Below are positions 8,727-17,189 of a DNA stretch of 64,000 nucleotides, piece after piece; position 1 is the stretch's first letter, and each line of letters begins with the position of its first letter. The notes under the pieces were generated by a model, which was given only the letters and a program-made list of their open reading frames with translations, had not been told where the DNA came from and did not search any database. Made by a program: the position numbers and the translations under genes. Origin of the DNA: Micromonospora pallida (GTDB lineage: Bacteria > Actinomycetota > Actinomycetes > Mycobacteriales > Micromonosporaceae); NCBI RefSeq assembly GCF_900090325.1, contig NZ_FMHW01000002.1, positions 7,529,501 to 7,593,500 on the forward strand. Direction: 5' to 3'.

Positions 8727-9992
8727 ATGCGAAACCGATACCTGGATCTGCTGCGCTTCCTCGCGATCATCCGAGTCGTGGTCTACCACGTCACCGGGTG
8801 GGCCACGCTCACCCTGGTCTTCCCGGCCATGTCGGTGATGTTCGCGCTGGCCGGCTCGTTGATGGCCGCCTCGCTCGACCGCTCCGGTCCGGCGGCGGTC
8901 GGCCGGCGGCTGCGACGGCTGCTGCCCTCCCTCTGGGTGGCTGCGGCGATCTTCGTTCCGGCCATGCTGCTGATCGGCGGACTGCCGCTGAACTGGCGCC
9001 TGCTGCTCTGGCTCTTCCCGATCACTGACCCACCGGCCAACGGCTGGGGTGCCCTCGCGCTCAGCGTGATCTGGTACCTGCGCGACTACCTCTGGTTCGT
9101 GCTCGCCTCCCCGTTGGCGCTCTGGCTGTTCCGGCGGGCCCCGCTGCCCACCCTGATCACCCCGTACGTGCTGCTGGTCGTGGTCGAGTTGGGCTTCCCC
9201 GGCGCACCGGTCGTGCTGCGCGACTTCGGCCTGTACTTCGGCGCCTGGCTGCTCGGCTTCGCGCACCACGACGGGATGCTGCGCCGCATGTCCCGGCGGG
9301 TGCTGGTCACCGTCGCGGCGGTGCTGGCCACCGCCGGGGCGGCGTGGATCTTCACCCACCCCGGGGCGCGCGGCTACGACCTGAACGACATCCGCATCGG
9401 CAACGCCCTCTGGGCAGCGGCGTTCATCCTGATCGCCCTCGGCCTCGCCCCCTCCGGCGCGGCCTGGGTCGACCGGAATGCCCGCTTCGGCCGCCTGGTG
9501 ACGATCTTCAACCGGCGGGCGCTGACCGTCTACCTCTGGCACATGCCCTTCGTGGTCGCACTCACCCCACTGGTCGACGTGGTCGGCTGGTCCCACCAGA
9601 ACCTGCTCGGCCTCGCCATCCGGGTCGCCTTGGTCTTCGCCCTGGTCGGGGTGATGACGGTGCTGGTCGGTTGGGTCGAGGACGTCGCTGCCCGCCGTAG
9701 GCCCGAGTTGCTGCCCGGCGGTCGGCGTACCCGACCGGAGCCGACCAGGCCCACCGACGCCGTCCCGGCGGCGACCGACGGACCTCGACCCGCCGTCCCG
9801 GCGGCGATCGGCGGGTCTCGGCCCGCCGTCCCGGCGGCGATCGACGGATCCGGGCCCGTCGTGCGGACCGTGCCCCGCGCCGGCTCGGCGGCTGCCGTCG
9901 TGCCCCGGCCCCGCCCTGTCGTCGAGCCGATCTCCGGGCCGGCCGTCGAGCCGGAGCCCTCGGCCGAGAACGCCCCGCTGCGGGTGAGCTGA
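8727..9992 (+). CDS. Acyltransferase family membrane protein (acyltransferase 3, OafA-like)
   Basis: This is a 421-residue polytopic protein. The N-terminus MRNRYLDLLRFLAIIRVVVYH carries the acyltransferase-3 R...H active-site arrangement at the start of the first helix, followed by about ten hydrophobic segments to residue 330. Family members O-acylate sugars, polysaccharides or macrolides at the cytoplasmic membrane; the target is unknown. The last roughly 90 residues are a cytoplasmic Pro/Ala-rich tail containing three 36-bp DNA repeats (PAVPAA repeats, about 9760-9860). The Shine-Dalgarno sequence is weak. Confidence 0.9.
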   Translation: MRNRYLDLLRFLAIIRVVVYHVTGWATLTLVFPAMSVMFALAGSLMAASLDRSGPAAVGRRLRRLLPSLWVAAAIFVPAMLLIGGLPLNWRLLLWLFPITDPPANGWGALALSVIWYLRDYLWFVLASPLALWLFRRAPLPTLITPYVLLVVVELGFPGAPVVLRDFGLYFGAWLLGFAHHDGMLRRMSRRVLVTVAAVLATAGAAWIFTHPGARGYDLNDIRIGNALWAAAFILIALGLAPSGAAWVDRNARFGRLVTIFNRRALTVYLWHMPFVVALTPLVDVVGWSHQNLLGLAIRVALVFALVGVMTVLVGWVEDVAARRRPELLPGGRRTRPEPTRPTDAVPAATDGPRPAVPAAIGGSRPAVPAAIDGSGPVVRTVPRAGSAAAVVPRPRPVVEPISGPAVEPEPSAENAPLRVS

Positions 9993-10101
9993 CCCGCCAC
10001 CCGGGTCACGGGGGCCACGCTCGGCACGGCGGGGCCACCTCTCGTCAGCCCCCTGCCACCCGGGTCACGGGGGTCGGCGGCCGGCGGGAGAGAATGGGGC
10101 G

Positions 10102-10923
10102 GTGGCCGGGTACCGCCGACAGCTCTACCGCGACGACGCGGTGGTGCTGCGCGTCCAGAAACTCGGCGAGTCGGACCGGATCATCACCCTGCTCACCCGC
10201 CGGCACGGGCGGCTGCGCGCGGTGGCCCGGGGGGTGCGGCGCACCACCTCCCGGTTCGGGGCCCGGCTGGAGCCGTTCGGTCACGTCGACCTCCAGCTCG
10301 CCGGGGACCCGAAGGGCGAACAGGGCAGCTCGCTGCACACCGTCAGCCAGGTCGAGGGGATCGACCTGTACGGCAAGCGGTTCCTCGGTGACTACCCCCG
10401 CTACACGGCGGCCAGCGCCATCGCCGAGACCGCCGAACGGCTTACTCCGGTCGAACGGGAGCCCTCGCTGCGGCTGTTCCAGCTCACCCTCGGCGCGCTG
10501 AAGTCCCTCGCGCGGGGCGAGCACGACACCATGCTGGTGCTCGACGCGTACCTGCTGCGGGGGATGACGCTGGCCGGCTGGGCGCCCGCGCTGACCGCCT
10601 GCGCGGTCTGCGGCACGCCGGGGCGGCACCGGGCGTTCTCCGTACCGGCCGGGGGGTGTGTCTGCCCGGACTGCCGCCCGCCCGGCGCGGCCCACCCGGC
10701 CCCGGCCACCGTCGACCTGATGTCCGCGCTGACCACCGGCGACTGGGTGGTCGCCGACGCCACCCCCACCGGCGTACGCCGGGAGTGCAGCGGCCTCGTC
10801 GCGGCGCACCTGCAGTGGCATCTGGAGCGCGCGTTACGCTCGCTGCCGCTGGTCGACCGGGGTACCCCGTCGACCGGCCCGGCCCCGACGCACCGCAGCG
10901 ACGGGCCGGCAGAACGGGTGTGA
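10102..10923 (+). CDS. recO: DNA repair protein RecO
   Basis: The product is 273 residues. An OB-fold N-terminus ([20 protein letters not shown]) is followed by the helical domain and a zinc site formed by CAVCG (about residue 170) and CPDC (about 190). RecO anneals SSB-coated strands and loads RecA in the RecFOR pathway. The GTG start follows GGGAGAG. It lies 16 bases before uppS, as in other actinobacteria. The spacer before it (9993-10101) holds two copies of CCACCCGGGTCACGGGGG. Confidence 0.96.
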   Translation: MAGYRRQLYRDDAVVLRVQKLGESDRIITLLTRRHGRLRAVARGVRRTTSRFGARLEPFGHVDLQLAGDPKGEQGSSLHTVSQVEGIDLYGKRFLGDYPRYTAASAIAETAERLTPVEREPSLRLFQLTLGALKSLARGEHDTMLVLDAYLLRGMTLAGWAPALTACAVCGTPGRHRAFSVPAGGCVCPDCRPPGAAHPAPATVDLMSALTTGDWVVADATPTGVRRECSGLVAAHLQWHLERALRSLPLVDRGTPSTGPAPTHRSDGPAERV

Positions 10924-10939
10924 GCAGGGAGAACAGCGA

Positions 10940-11761
10940 GTGATCCGATCGATGAGGACGGGCCGGCGGACGCCGACGCCGCCGACGCCGCACCCGTCCG
11001 GGGCCCGGCCGCCGGCGCTGCCCGCCGAGGCGCTGCCGAAGCATGTCGCGGTGGTGATGGACGGCAACGGCCGGTGGGCCAAGGATCGGGGCCTGCCCCG
11101 CACCAAGGGGCACGAGGCGGGGGAGTTCTCCCTCTTCGACACCATCGAGGGCGCGATCGAGTTGGGCATCCCGTACCTCTCGGCGTACGCCTTTTCCACC
11201 GAGAACTGGCGGCGCTCGCCCGACGAGGTCCGCTTCCTGATGGGCTTCAACCGGGACGTCATCCGGCGTCGCCGGGACCAGCTCGTCGAGCTGGGCGTCC
11301 GGGTGGTCTGGTCGGGGCGGGCCGGTCGGCTCTGGAAGAGCGTGATCAGCGAGTTGCAGACCGCCGAGGAGATGTCGACGGACAACTCCACGCTGACCCT
11401 CCAGTTCTGCGTCAACTACGGCGGCCAGGCCGAGATCGCGGACGCCGCCGCCGCGATCGCCCGGGACGCCGCCGCCGGCAAGCTCGACCCGGCGAAGGTC
11501 ACCGAGAAGACGGTCGCGAAGTATCTGTACCACCCGGAGGTCCCCGAGGTGGACCTCTTCCTCCGGCCCTCCGGCGAGGAGCGGATCTCCAACTTCCTGC
11601 TCTGGCAGAGCGCGTACGCCGAGCTGGTCTTCCTGGACACCCTCTGGCCGGACTTCGACCGCCGGCACCTCTGGTACGCCTGCGAGCTGTACGCGCAGCG
11701 CGACCGGAGGTTCGGGGGTGCCCTGCCCAACCCGGTCGCCCCGCCCGCCCCGACCGTCTGA
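10940..11761 (+). CDS. uppS: Isoprenyl transferase (undecaprenyl/decaprenyl diphosphate synthase)
   Basis: This 273-residue cis-prenyltransferase has VMDGNGRWA (catalytic Asp and diphosphate site) near residue 40, YAFSTENW, and [20 protein letters not shown] near the C-terminal end. It elongates prenyl diphosphates to the C50/C55 lipid carrier for peptidoglycan and other wall polymers. The GTG start follows GGGAGAAC. The first roughly 30 residues are basic and Pro-rich and not conserved. Confidence 0.95.
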   Translation: MIRSMRTGRRTPTPPTPHPSGARPPALPAEALPKHVAVVMDGNGRWAKDRGLPRTKGHEAGEFSLFDTIEGAIELGIPYLSAYAFSTENWRRSPDEVRFLMGFNRDVIRRRRDQLVELGVRVVWSGRAGRLWKSVISELQTAEEMSTDNSTLTLQFCVNYGGQAEIADAAAAIARDAAAGKLDPAKVTEKTVAKYLYHPEVPEVDLFLRPSGEERISNFLLWQSAYAELVFLDTLWPDFDRRHLWYACELYAQRDRRFGGALPNPVAPPAPTV

Positions 11762-11879
11762 GCCCCGGGTACCGCACAGGGCGTTGACCGTGTCGGGTGA
11801 CCTGCCACGCAGCGCGGCTTACGGTTCGCCGTACCTGGGTACTGCCTGGTCAGCAGCTATCCACGGAGGTGAACCGACG

Positions 11880-12068
11880 ATGATCCAGAAGCGGATCGGA
11901 CAGTGGGCGATCATGGCGGTCGCGGTGCCGCTGGCGGCTGTCGGCGCGCGCCGACTCAGCCACACCATCGAGGCCCGGCGCGGCCCGTCCGGCATCAGCC
12001 GGCTGCTCAGCAAGGGGGCCGACATCCTGCGGCCGCAGAAGGCGAAGCGACGGCGTCGGTTCTGGTGA
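11880..12068 (+). CDS. Small conserved hypothetical protein, possible membrane segment
   Basis: The product is 62 residues: an N-terminal hydrophobic stretch (IGQWAIMAVAVPLAAVGA), an amphipathic middle, and a very basic tail KAKRRRRFW. An excellent GGAGGTGAACCGACG precedes the ATG, which supports it as a real gene. Function is unknown. It follows uppS by about 120 bases. Confidence 0.75.
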   Translation: MIQKRIGQWAIMAVAVPLAAVGARRLSHTIEARRGPSGISRLLSKGADILRPQKAKRRRRFW

Positions 12069-12140
12069 CACCGCCGCCCCGCGCGTTCCGCGCACGGCGG
12101 GGCCCGTCCGGCGTACGAGGGGGTTCGTTGGACGTGCGAC

Positions 12141-12181
12141 GGGGTTGCGGTGGCGGGTTTCCGACCGCCCGCCGCAACCCC
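12141..12181. terminator. Hairpin terminator after the small membrane protein
   Basis: GGGGTTGCGG at the left pairs with CCGCAACCCC at the right, extended inward by GGCGG/CCGCC, around a small loop. There is no T-tract, as is common for high-GC actinobacteria. Confidence 0.6.
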
Positions 12182-12219
12182 GCTCGCGGTACGAGGAGTT
12201 TGATAATTAGCATCGAGGC

Positions 12220-12441
12220 GTGCCGTATGAGCAGGCCGAGTACCGCCGGATCGCGGACCGGATCACTCAGCAGATCAGATCCGGCGAGTTGACGGCGCAC
12301 GACAAGCTGCCGTCCACCGCCGAACACCACGTCTCGCTCGCCACCGTGAACCGCGCCTTCGGACTGCTGCACGATCGTGGGCTCGTGTACGGCCGGCAGG
12401 GCAAGGGCGTCTTCGTGGCCGAGGGACACGCGTCAAGCTGA
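12220..12441 (+). CDS. GntR-type winged-helix protein without an effector domain
   Basis: Only 73 residues are encoded, all of them the GntR DNA-binding wing: YRRIADRITQQIRSGELTAHDKLPS at the start, ATVNRAFGLLHDRGLVYGRQGKGVFV at the end. Normal GntR regulators add a ligand-binding domain of 100-300 residues, which is absent. It may be a standalone repressor or a remnant. The GTG start is poorly supported by a Shine-Dalgarno sequence. The upstream sequence TTTGATAATTAGCATC is unusually AT-rich and could be its promoter. Confidence 0.8.
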   Translation: MPYEQAEYRRIADRITQQIRSGELTAHDKLPSTAEHHVSLATVNRAFGLLHDRGLVYGRQGKGVFVAEGHASS

Positions 12442-12476
12442 TCGGGGTCACCCGAACAGACGCGTTCGTACCCGTG

Positions 12477-12773
12477 TCAGTTCTCGGCGAGGCGGGCCTC
12501 GATGTGGGCGACCTTGCTGGTGAGGGCGTCGGTCACGCCCGGTCGTACGTCCGCCTTGAGTACGACGCTGACCCGGGGTGCCTGCGCGGCGACCACGTCT
12601 ACTGCCTGTTTGACCACCGCCATCACCTCGTCCCACTCGCCCTCGACGGTGGTGAACATGGCGTCGGTGCGGTTCGGCAGGCCGGACTCCCGGACCACCC
12701 GGACCGCCTCGGCGACCAGGTCACCGACCGACTCACCGACGCCGAGCGGGGTAATCGAGAACGCGATCAGCAT
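12477..12773 (-). CDS. Thiamine-binding protein, MTH1187/YkoF superfamily
   Basis: This 98-residue protein begins [20 protein letters not shown] and carries [15 protein letters not shown], the hallmarks of the MTH1187/DUF77 family, whose fold is half of Bacillus YkoF. YkoF binds thiamine/HMP and is encoded with ykoEDC. Here a ykoEDC operon lies about 1.1 kb away on the same strand, with two small plus-strand genes between. It is probably a thiamine-pathway binding protein. ATG with GGAGACG upstream. Confidence 0.85.
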   Translation of the reverse strand: MLIAFSITPLGVGESVGDLVAEAVRVVRESGLPNRTDAMFTTVEGEWDEVMAVVKQAVDVVAAQAPRVSVVLKADVRPGVTDALTSKVAHIEARLAEN

Positions 12774-13023
12774 GCCGCCGATCGTCTCCGGTAATTCGGG
12801 TGCGCGCCAGCCGGACGTCGGATAGCGTCCTGGACATGCGCTACTGACGCCCTGTGCCGAGCCAGGTCCACCGCCATCGCCGTGGACCGTGCCGCCGGGC
12901 GTGCGCGTACCCGTCCGTCGCTGTCGCGACGTCTCCGTGGTCGGCCGTCCCGGGGCATTCCCGTTCCCCGCTCGCCGACCGTACCGGCCGCTCCGGACGG
13001 TCCCTCGTTGAAGGAGGCACCGT

Positions 13024-13257
13024 ATGCCTGCCAAGCGCAAGCCGAAGAAGTCCCGTCCGTCCGCGCCGAAGCCGTCCCTGCTGGAGGTGACCCCGCCGGA
13101 CCTGGACACGATCGCGGTGGCTCCGGTGAGTCTGCCGGCCGGTTCCACCCCGCCGCAGGCACCGAAGTCCGGGCCGCCCCAGCGGGGCGCGGCCTTCGCC
13201 GCCGGTAGCAGCCGTCCCGCCGCGCAGAGTCGCCAGTACGCCTTCCGGCGTAGCTGA
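13024..13257 (+). CDS. Small hypothetical protein, Lys/Pro-rich
   Basis: The product is 77 residues, beginning [18 protein letters not shown], with no hydrophobic segment. It is rich in Pro, Ser and basic residues, so probably disordered. A strong GAAGGAGGCACCGT before the ATG and a strong hairpin terminator downstream support expression. The final 27 bases including the stop are duplicated just downstream. The 250-base spacer upstream (12774-13023) shows nothing else. Confidence 0.7.
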   Translation: MPAKRKPKKSRPSAPKPSLLEVTPPDLDTIAVAPVSLPAGSTPPQAPKSGPPQRGAAFAAGSSRPAAQSRQYAFRRS

Positions 13258-13286
13258 GCCGCCAGTACGTCTTGCGGCGTAGCTGA
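13231..13286 (+). repeat. Tandem duplication of the gene's last 27 bp including the stop
   Basis: 13231-13257 (CGCCAGTACGCCTTCCGGCG then TAGCTGA) recurs with two changes at 13260-13286, a 29-bp period. The first copy encodes the C-terminus and stop of the small hypothetical protein. Confidence 0.85.
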
Positions 13287-13295
13287 CCGGTCCCG

Positions 13296-13329
13296 GGTGG
13301 GTCGGGGCGACACACCGCCCCGACCCACC
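13296..13329 (+). terminator. Strong hairpin terminator
   Basis: Perfect 14-bp arms GGTGGGTCGGGGCG and CGCCCCGACCCACC enclose a six-base ACACAC loop, 39 bases after the stop of the small hypothetical gene. Confidence 0.8.
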
Positions 13330-13384
13330 GTGCCCGGCGTGAAACCGGTCGATGCTGTCCCGCCGGTGAGGTATACCCGACCGA

Positions 13385-13781
13385 ATGCGACCAGGCCCAG
13401 GACAGGTTCTGCACTTCTCCGAGGATCCGACGCTTCGTACCGCATGTCGCCCCAACCGCCCGCCAGGCCGACGCGTACGTCTGGGCCGTCGACCACGACC
13501 GCGCTCCCGGCTACTGGTTTCCCCGGCAGTGCCCCCGGGCGATGGCCTGGGTGCGGGCGGCGACCACCTCGGCGGACGACCACGCCCACGTCGCGGTCGA
13601 GCCGGTCGAGCCGCTTGGCCCACCCGAGCCGGTGGGCGACCTGTTCGAATGCCACGCCGAGGCCGGAATCCAGCTCCGCGTGCTGAACAACCTCTGGTCG
13701 TTCTGGGACGCCGTCACCACCAGCACGCTGGGTTTCAGCGGGATCCGGCTGCGCCACGCGTCCCCCCGCCCGCCGGCGTGA
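13385..13781 (+). pseudogene. DUF6886-like protein with an apparent frameshift
   Basis: Two frames join to give a continuous conserved-looking protein. The first frame from ATG 13385 encodes [16 protein letters not shown]; after about 13433 the frame beginning [20 protein letters not shown] continues through [14 protein letters not shown] and [13 protein letters not shown] to the TGA at 13781. This matches the actinobacterial DUF6886 layout as I remember it (LHFSEDP...FVPH...). A two-base loss or one-base gain near GACGCTTCGTACC explains the break, by mutation or sequencing error. Function of the family is unknown. Confidence 0.7.
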
Positions 13782-13835
13782 CCCCCTGACCGGACCGTCG
13801 GCCGATCTCGATCGCCCGGCCGACCCAATGGTCTG

Positions 13836-13895
13836 GGTGGTAGCAGGGGTCCCCTCCTCATCAAAATGCGGTAACAGGGGACCCCTGCTACCACC
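13836..13895 (+). repeat. Dispersed double-palindrome element, copy B
   Basis: This is a full 60-bp copy, starting GGTGGTAGCAGGGGTCCCCT and ending CCCCTGCTACCACC, in the spacer between the convergent DUF6886-like gene and ykoC. The outer 14 bp are inverted repeats of each other and each arm also contains its own 11-bp palindrome. It is nearly identical to the reverse complement of copy C. Confidence 0.9.
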
Positions 13896-13905
13896 AGTCC
13901 CCGGG

Positions 13906-14706
13906 TCAGCCGATCAGGGGGCGGAAGGTGCCGAGCGCGATGCTCACTCCCAGGGCCGCGCCGGCCAGCACCGTCGCCGCGACGACCAGCAGCCCGTCCG
14001 CGACGGTGAACCGCTGCCGGCGGGCGGTCGTACGTGGGGTGCCGGCGTCGAAGCCGCGCGCGTCCATCGCCACGGCCAGCCGGGTGCCCCGGCGGATCGC
14101 CCCGACCAGCAGCCCGAACGCGGTGGAGACGAAGAGCCGGAGCTTCGCCAGCGGGTTGCGGCCGGCGTCCACGCCCCGGGCCCGGCGGGCCAGGCTGATC
14201 ATCTGCCACTCCTGACCGAGCATCGGCACCAGCCGGAACGCGGCCAGCGCGCCGATGGCGAACCGGGGCGGGGCCTTGGCGTTCTGGATCAGCGCGTCGG
14301 CCAGGTCGGTCGGGTCGGTGGTGGCGAAGACGATCACGCCGGGCAGCGCCACCGCGAGCATCCGCAGCACCAGCCCGAGCGCGGTGACCAGCACCCCGGT
14401 GGTCACCAGCACGGGGCCGGCGTCGACGAGTACCCGGCCCTCCCGCTCGGCAGCGAAGAGCACCAGGGTGACCACGATGCCGACCGCGCCGAGCAGCAGC
14501 GGCGCGGCCCGCCGGGCGAGCACCCCGTACCGGACCCCGAACAGCGGGAGCACGGCCAGTTCGATCGCGATGGCGATCGCCGGGGCGACCGGGTCGAGGG
14601 TGGCGACCAGGGTGAACGAGAAGAGCAGCGCCGCCGCGAGCTTCGCCACCGGATTGCGGCGGGCCAGCGGCGCGGTCGGGTCGGCGACCGGCTCGAGGCT
14701 GATCAC
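13906..14706 (-). CDS. ykoC: ECF transporter transmembrane component (EcfT, YkoC-like)
   Basis: This 266-residue protein has about five hydrophobic segments and two Ala-Arg-Gly cytoplasmic motifs (ARRARG near residue 180 and AMDARGF near 220), the coupling helices that contact the ATPase in EcfT proteins. It forms the energy-coupling module with the fused ATPase encoded just upstream, with which it shares a four-base ATGA overlap. The TPP riboswitch and YkoE-type S component at the head of the operon point to thiamine or its pyrimidine precursor as substrate. Confidence 0.9.
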   Translation of the reverse strand: MISLEPVADPTAPLARRNPVAKLAAALLFSFTLVATLDPVAPAIAIAIELAVLPLFGVRYGVLARRAAPLLLGAVGIVVTLVLFAAEREGRVLVDAGPVLVTTGVLVTALGLVLRMLAVALPGVIVFATTDPTDLADALIQNAKAPPRFAIGALAAFRLVPMLGQEWQMISLARRARGVDAGRNPLAKLRLFVSTAFGLLVGAIRRGTRLAVAMDARGFDAGTPRTTARRQRFTVADGLLVVAATVLAGAALGVSIALGTFRPLIG

Positions 14707-16187
14707 GACCGCTCCTCCCCGCTGGCCCCGGTCGAGGCGGGCTTACCGTCCGCCCCGGCCTGCGACGCGGGGCGGCGCAGGATCACCCGCCGGTCGGCGA
14801 GGGCGTCGACGAAGTCCGGGTCGTGGGTGACCGTCACGATGCCGTGCCCGGCGTCGCGCAGCCCGGCGAACAGGTCGACCAGCTCCGACCAGGTGCGCCG
14901 GTCCTGCCCGAAGGTGGGCTCGTCGCAGATCAGCAGCCGGGGCGCGGTGGCCAGGGCGGTCGCCACGCTCAGCCGCCGCGCCTCCCCACCCGAGAGGGTG
15001 TATGGGTTGGCGAGGGCCAGCCGTTCCAGCCGGAGCCGGGTCAGCAGCTCGTCCACGGTGGCCCGGACGGTCGCCTCCGGTTGCCCGGTGCGGCGTGGCC
15101 CGAGGGCCAGCTCGTCGAAGACCGTACCGGTGACGAACTGGTGTTCCGGGTCCTGGAAGACCGAGCCGATCCGGTTGGCCAGCGCGGGTGCGCGCCAGCG
15201 GTGCGGGGAAGTACGCCGGTCGGTGCCGGCCAGTTCGGCGCTGGCGGTCAACCGGCCGGTGCCCGGTCGGAGCAGTCCGCCGAGGAGCAGCGCGAGGGTG
15301 GACTTGCCGGCCCCGTTCGGCCCGAGGACGGCGAGCGCCTCGCCGGCGCGTACCGGAAGATCGGTGGGGGCCAGCCGGGGCGGCAGGCCGAGCCGTTCGG
15401 CGGTGAGCAGCACCTCCCCGGGTGGCCGGGCCGCCCGGCGGGGCGGCACCGGGTGGCCGGGCACCCAGACCCCGTCGGCGGCGAGCGCGGCACCGTGCTC
15501 GGCGAAGACCCGATCGGGCGGGCCGTCAGCCCGCACCCCGCCACCGGCGGCGAGGACGACCACCCGGTCGACCAGCGGCAGCGCCTCGGCGACCCGGTGC
15601 TCGACCAGGACCAGTGTGGTGTCGGCGTCCACCGCGTCGGCGATCGCCCGCCGGATCAGGGCCGCCCCGGCCGGGTCGAGGTTGGCGGTCGGCTCGTCGA
15701 GCAGCAGCAACCCGGGCCGCAGCGCGAGCGCCCCGGCCAGGGCGAGTCGTTGCTGCTCCCCGCCGGAGAGCGCGGCGGTGGGCCGGTCGCGGTGGTACGG
15801 GAAGCCGACCCGGGCCAGCGCCTCGTCGACCCGGGGCCAGATCCGCTCGGCCGGCACCCCCCGGTTCTCCAGCCCGAACGCCACGTCGTCGCCGCAGCGG
15901 GCCATGACGAGTTGACTCTCCGGGTCCTGGAAGACCACGCCCACCCGGTCCCGCGCCCGGTGCGGCGGGAGCCCGTCGAGCCCGATGTCGCCCTCCTGCT
16001 CGCCGGAGTCCTCCGGCAGCAGTCCGGCCAGCGCGGCCAGCAGTGTGCTCTTGCCCGCGCCGGACGGCCCGAGCAACAGCACCCGCTCGCCGCTCTCGAT
16101 GCGCAGGTCGACGTCCCGAACGGCCCACGCCTTCCGTCCCGCGTGCCGCCACCCGAATCCCCGGACCTCCACCCGCACCGCGTTCAC
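14703..16187 (-). CDS. ykoD: ECF transporter ATPase, two fused EcfA domains (YkoD-like)
   Basis: This 494-residue protein has two complete ABC ATPase domains in one chain. The first has Walker A GPSGAGKST, signature LSGGEQQRLALAGAL and LLLDEPTANLDP; the second has GPNGAGKST, LSGGEARRLSVATAL and LLICDEPTFGQD. Double ATPases of this kind are characteristic of YkoD in thiamine/HMP ECF transporters. The GTG start follows GAGAG. A 20-bp-arm inverted repeat lies between this gene and ykoE inside the operon. Confidence 0.93.
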   Translation of the reverse strand: MNAVRVEVRGFGWRHAGRKAWAVRDVDLRIESGERVLLLGPSGAGKSTLLAALAGLLPEDSGEQEGDIGLDGLPPHRARDRVGVVFQDPESQLVMARCGDDVAFGLENRGVPAERIWPRVDEALARVGFPYHRDRPTAALSGGEQQRLALAGALALRPGLLLLDEPTANLDPAGAALIRRAIADAVDADTTLVLVEHRVAEALPLVDRVVVLAAGGGVRADGPPDRVFAEHGAALAADGVWVPGHPVPPRRAARPPGEVLLTAERLGLPPRLAPTDLPVRAGEALAVLGPNGAGKSTLALLLGGLLRPGTGRLTASAELAGTDRRTSPHRWRAPALANRIGSVFQDPEHQFVTGTVFDELALGPRRTGQPEATVRATVDELLTRLRLERLALANPYTLSGGEARRLSVATALATAPRLLICDEPTFGQDRRTWSELVDLFAGLRDAGHGIVTVTHDPDFVDALADRRVILRRPASQAGADGKPASTGASGEERS

Positions 16188-16197
16188 CTCTCTGCAC

Positions 16198-16254
16198 TGA
16201 TCAAGAGGTTTGCGTCAGGGAATCGGCCTCCGGTTGACGCAAACCTCTTGATCA
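16198..16254. repeat. Perfect 20-bp-arm inverted repeat, family 3
   Basis: Arms TGATCAAGAGGTTTGCGTCA (16198-16217) and its exact complement (16235-16254) flank a 17-base loop. It fills the 89-base gap between ykoE and ykoD, so the operon mRNA should contain a very stable hairpin that could lower downstream expression or stabilise the ykoE message. It could equally be an inserted palindromic element. Confidence 0.9.
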
Positions 16255-16276
16255 ACACGGCAGAGCGGGGTGAGGG

Positions 16277-16870
16277 TCAGATGGGGGTGCGGTGGTTTCG
16301 GGCGGCGGGGAGGTGGGCCAGGGCTCCGGTGTTGGCCAGGGCGCTGGTCAGGGCGTAACCGCCGGCACCGGCGACCACCGCGGCGCTGACCACGGTGAGC
16401 AGCGCGTACGGGATGCGGTAGCCGACCAGGTCGTACTCGGCGTTCCAGACGAGGAAGTCGAACAGCGCCGCGCCGACACCGGTCAGCGCCCCGGCGAGCA
16501 GCGCGGTCGGCAGCCGGAAGCTGCGGTACCGGAAGGCGGCGAAGGCCAACTCCGCGCCGAGACCCTGGACGATGCCCTGCGGGATGACCGTGCCGGCCCA
16601 CTGGCTGCCCAGCAGCGCGGACAGCACCGCCGCCACGGTCTCGCAGTACAGGGCCGCGCCGGGCTTGCGGATCACCAGGCCACCGACCACGGCCGGCATC
16701 AGCCAGACGCCGTAGATGAGGGTCTGCGCCGGCGGGAAGAAGGCGAACGCGCCGGATGTCGCGCTCCAGACCAGGCCCCAGGCCCAGAAGATGACGCCGA
16801 AGGCGACCGCGATCACCGAGGCGACCACGATGTCGACGGTACGCCAACGGGGGTTGTCGAGCTTGCTCAT
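16277..16870 (-). CDS. ykoE: ECF transporter S component, YkoE family (thiamine/HMP)
   Basis: This 197-residue integral membrane protein, starting MSKLDNPRWRTVDIVVASVI, has about six hydrophobic segments and motifs typical of YkoE (FFPPAQTLIYGVWLMPAVV, GSQWAGTVIPQGIVQGLGAE). The S component gives substrate specificity to the EcfT/EcfA module encoded downstream. The TPP riboswitch about 85 bases upstream supports thiamine or hydroxymethylpyrimidine as ligand. ATG 16870 was chosen because GGGAG precedes it and it yields the family N-terminus. Confidence 0.93.
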   Translation of the reverse strand: MSKLDNPRWRTVDIVVASVIAVAFGVIFWAWGLVWSATSGAFAFFPPAQTLIYGVWLMPAVVGGLVIRKPGAALYCETVAAVLSALLGSQWAGTVIPQGIVQGLGAELAFAAFRYRSFRLPTALLAGALTGVGAALFDFLVWNAEYDLVGYRIPYALLTVVSAAVVAGAGGYALTSALANTGALAHLPAARNHRTPI

Positions 16871-16954
16871 GTGTACGTGCTCCCAGTCCTGTGCGAACCA
16901 GGCAAACGCACGTCGTACGCCCGGTGGCACCGGACGACGACGCGGCTGGAGACT

Positions 16955-17045
<91 letters not shown>

Positions 17046-17111
17046 ATGTGAAGTTGTTGCGCAGACGCTAGCACCGCGACGCGCCGGAACCCAGGGGCGA
17101 TGTCCCTGTGA

Positions 17112-17128
17112 TGACGTCGGCCACGTCA
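17112..17128. promoter_or_regulatory. Inverted repeat, candidate operator
   Basis: TGACGT and ACGTCA are separated by CGGCC, about 60 bases before the permease start and between it and the divergent riboswitch operon. The symmetry suggests a dimeric regulator site, but no family is recognised. Confidence 0.35.
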
Positions 17129-17189
17129 CTGTCCGGGTTAGGGTGGGGCACTCCCCGTACCCGAGCCCGTCGATCCGGAAGGGACGACC

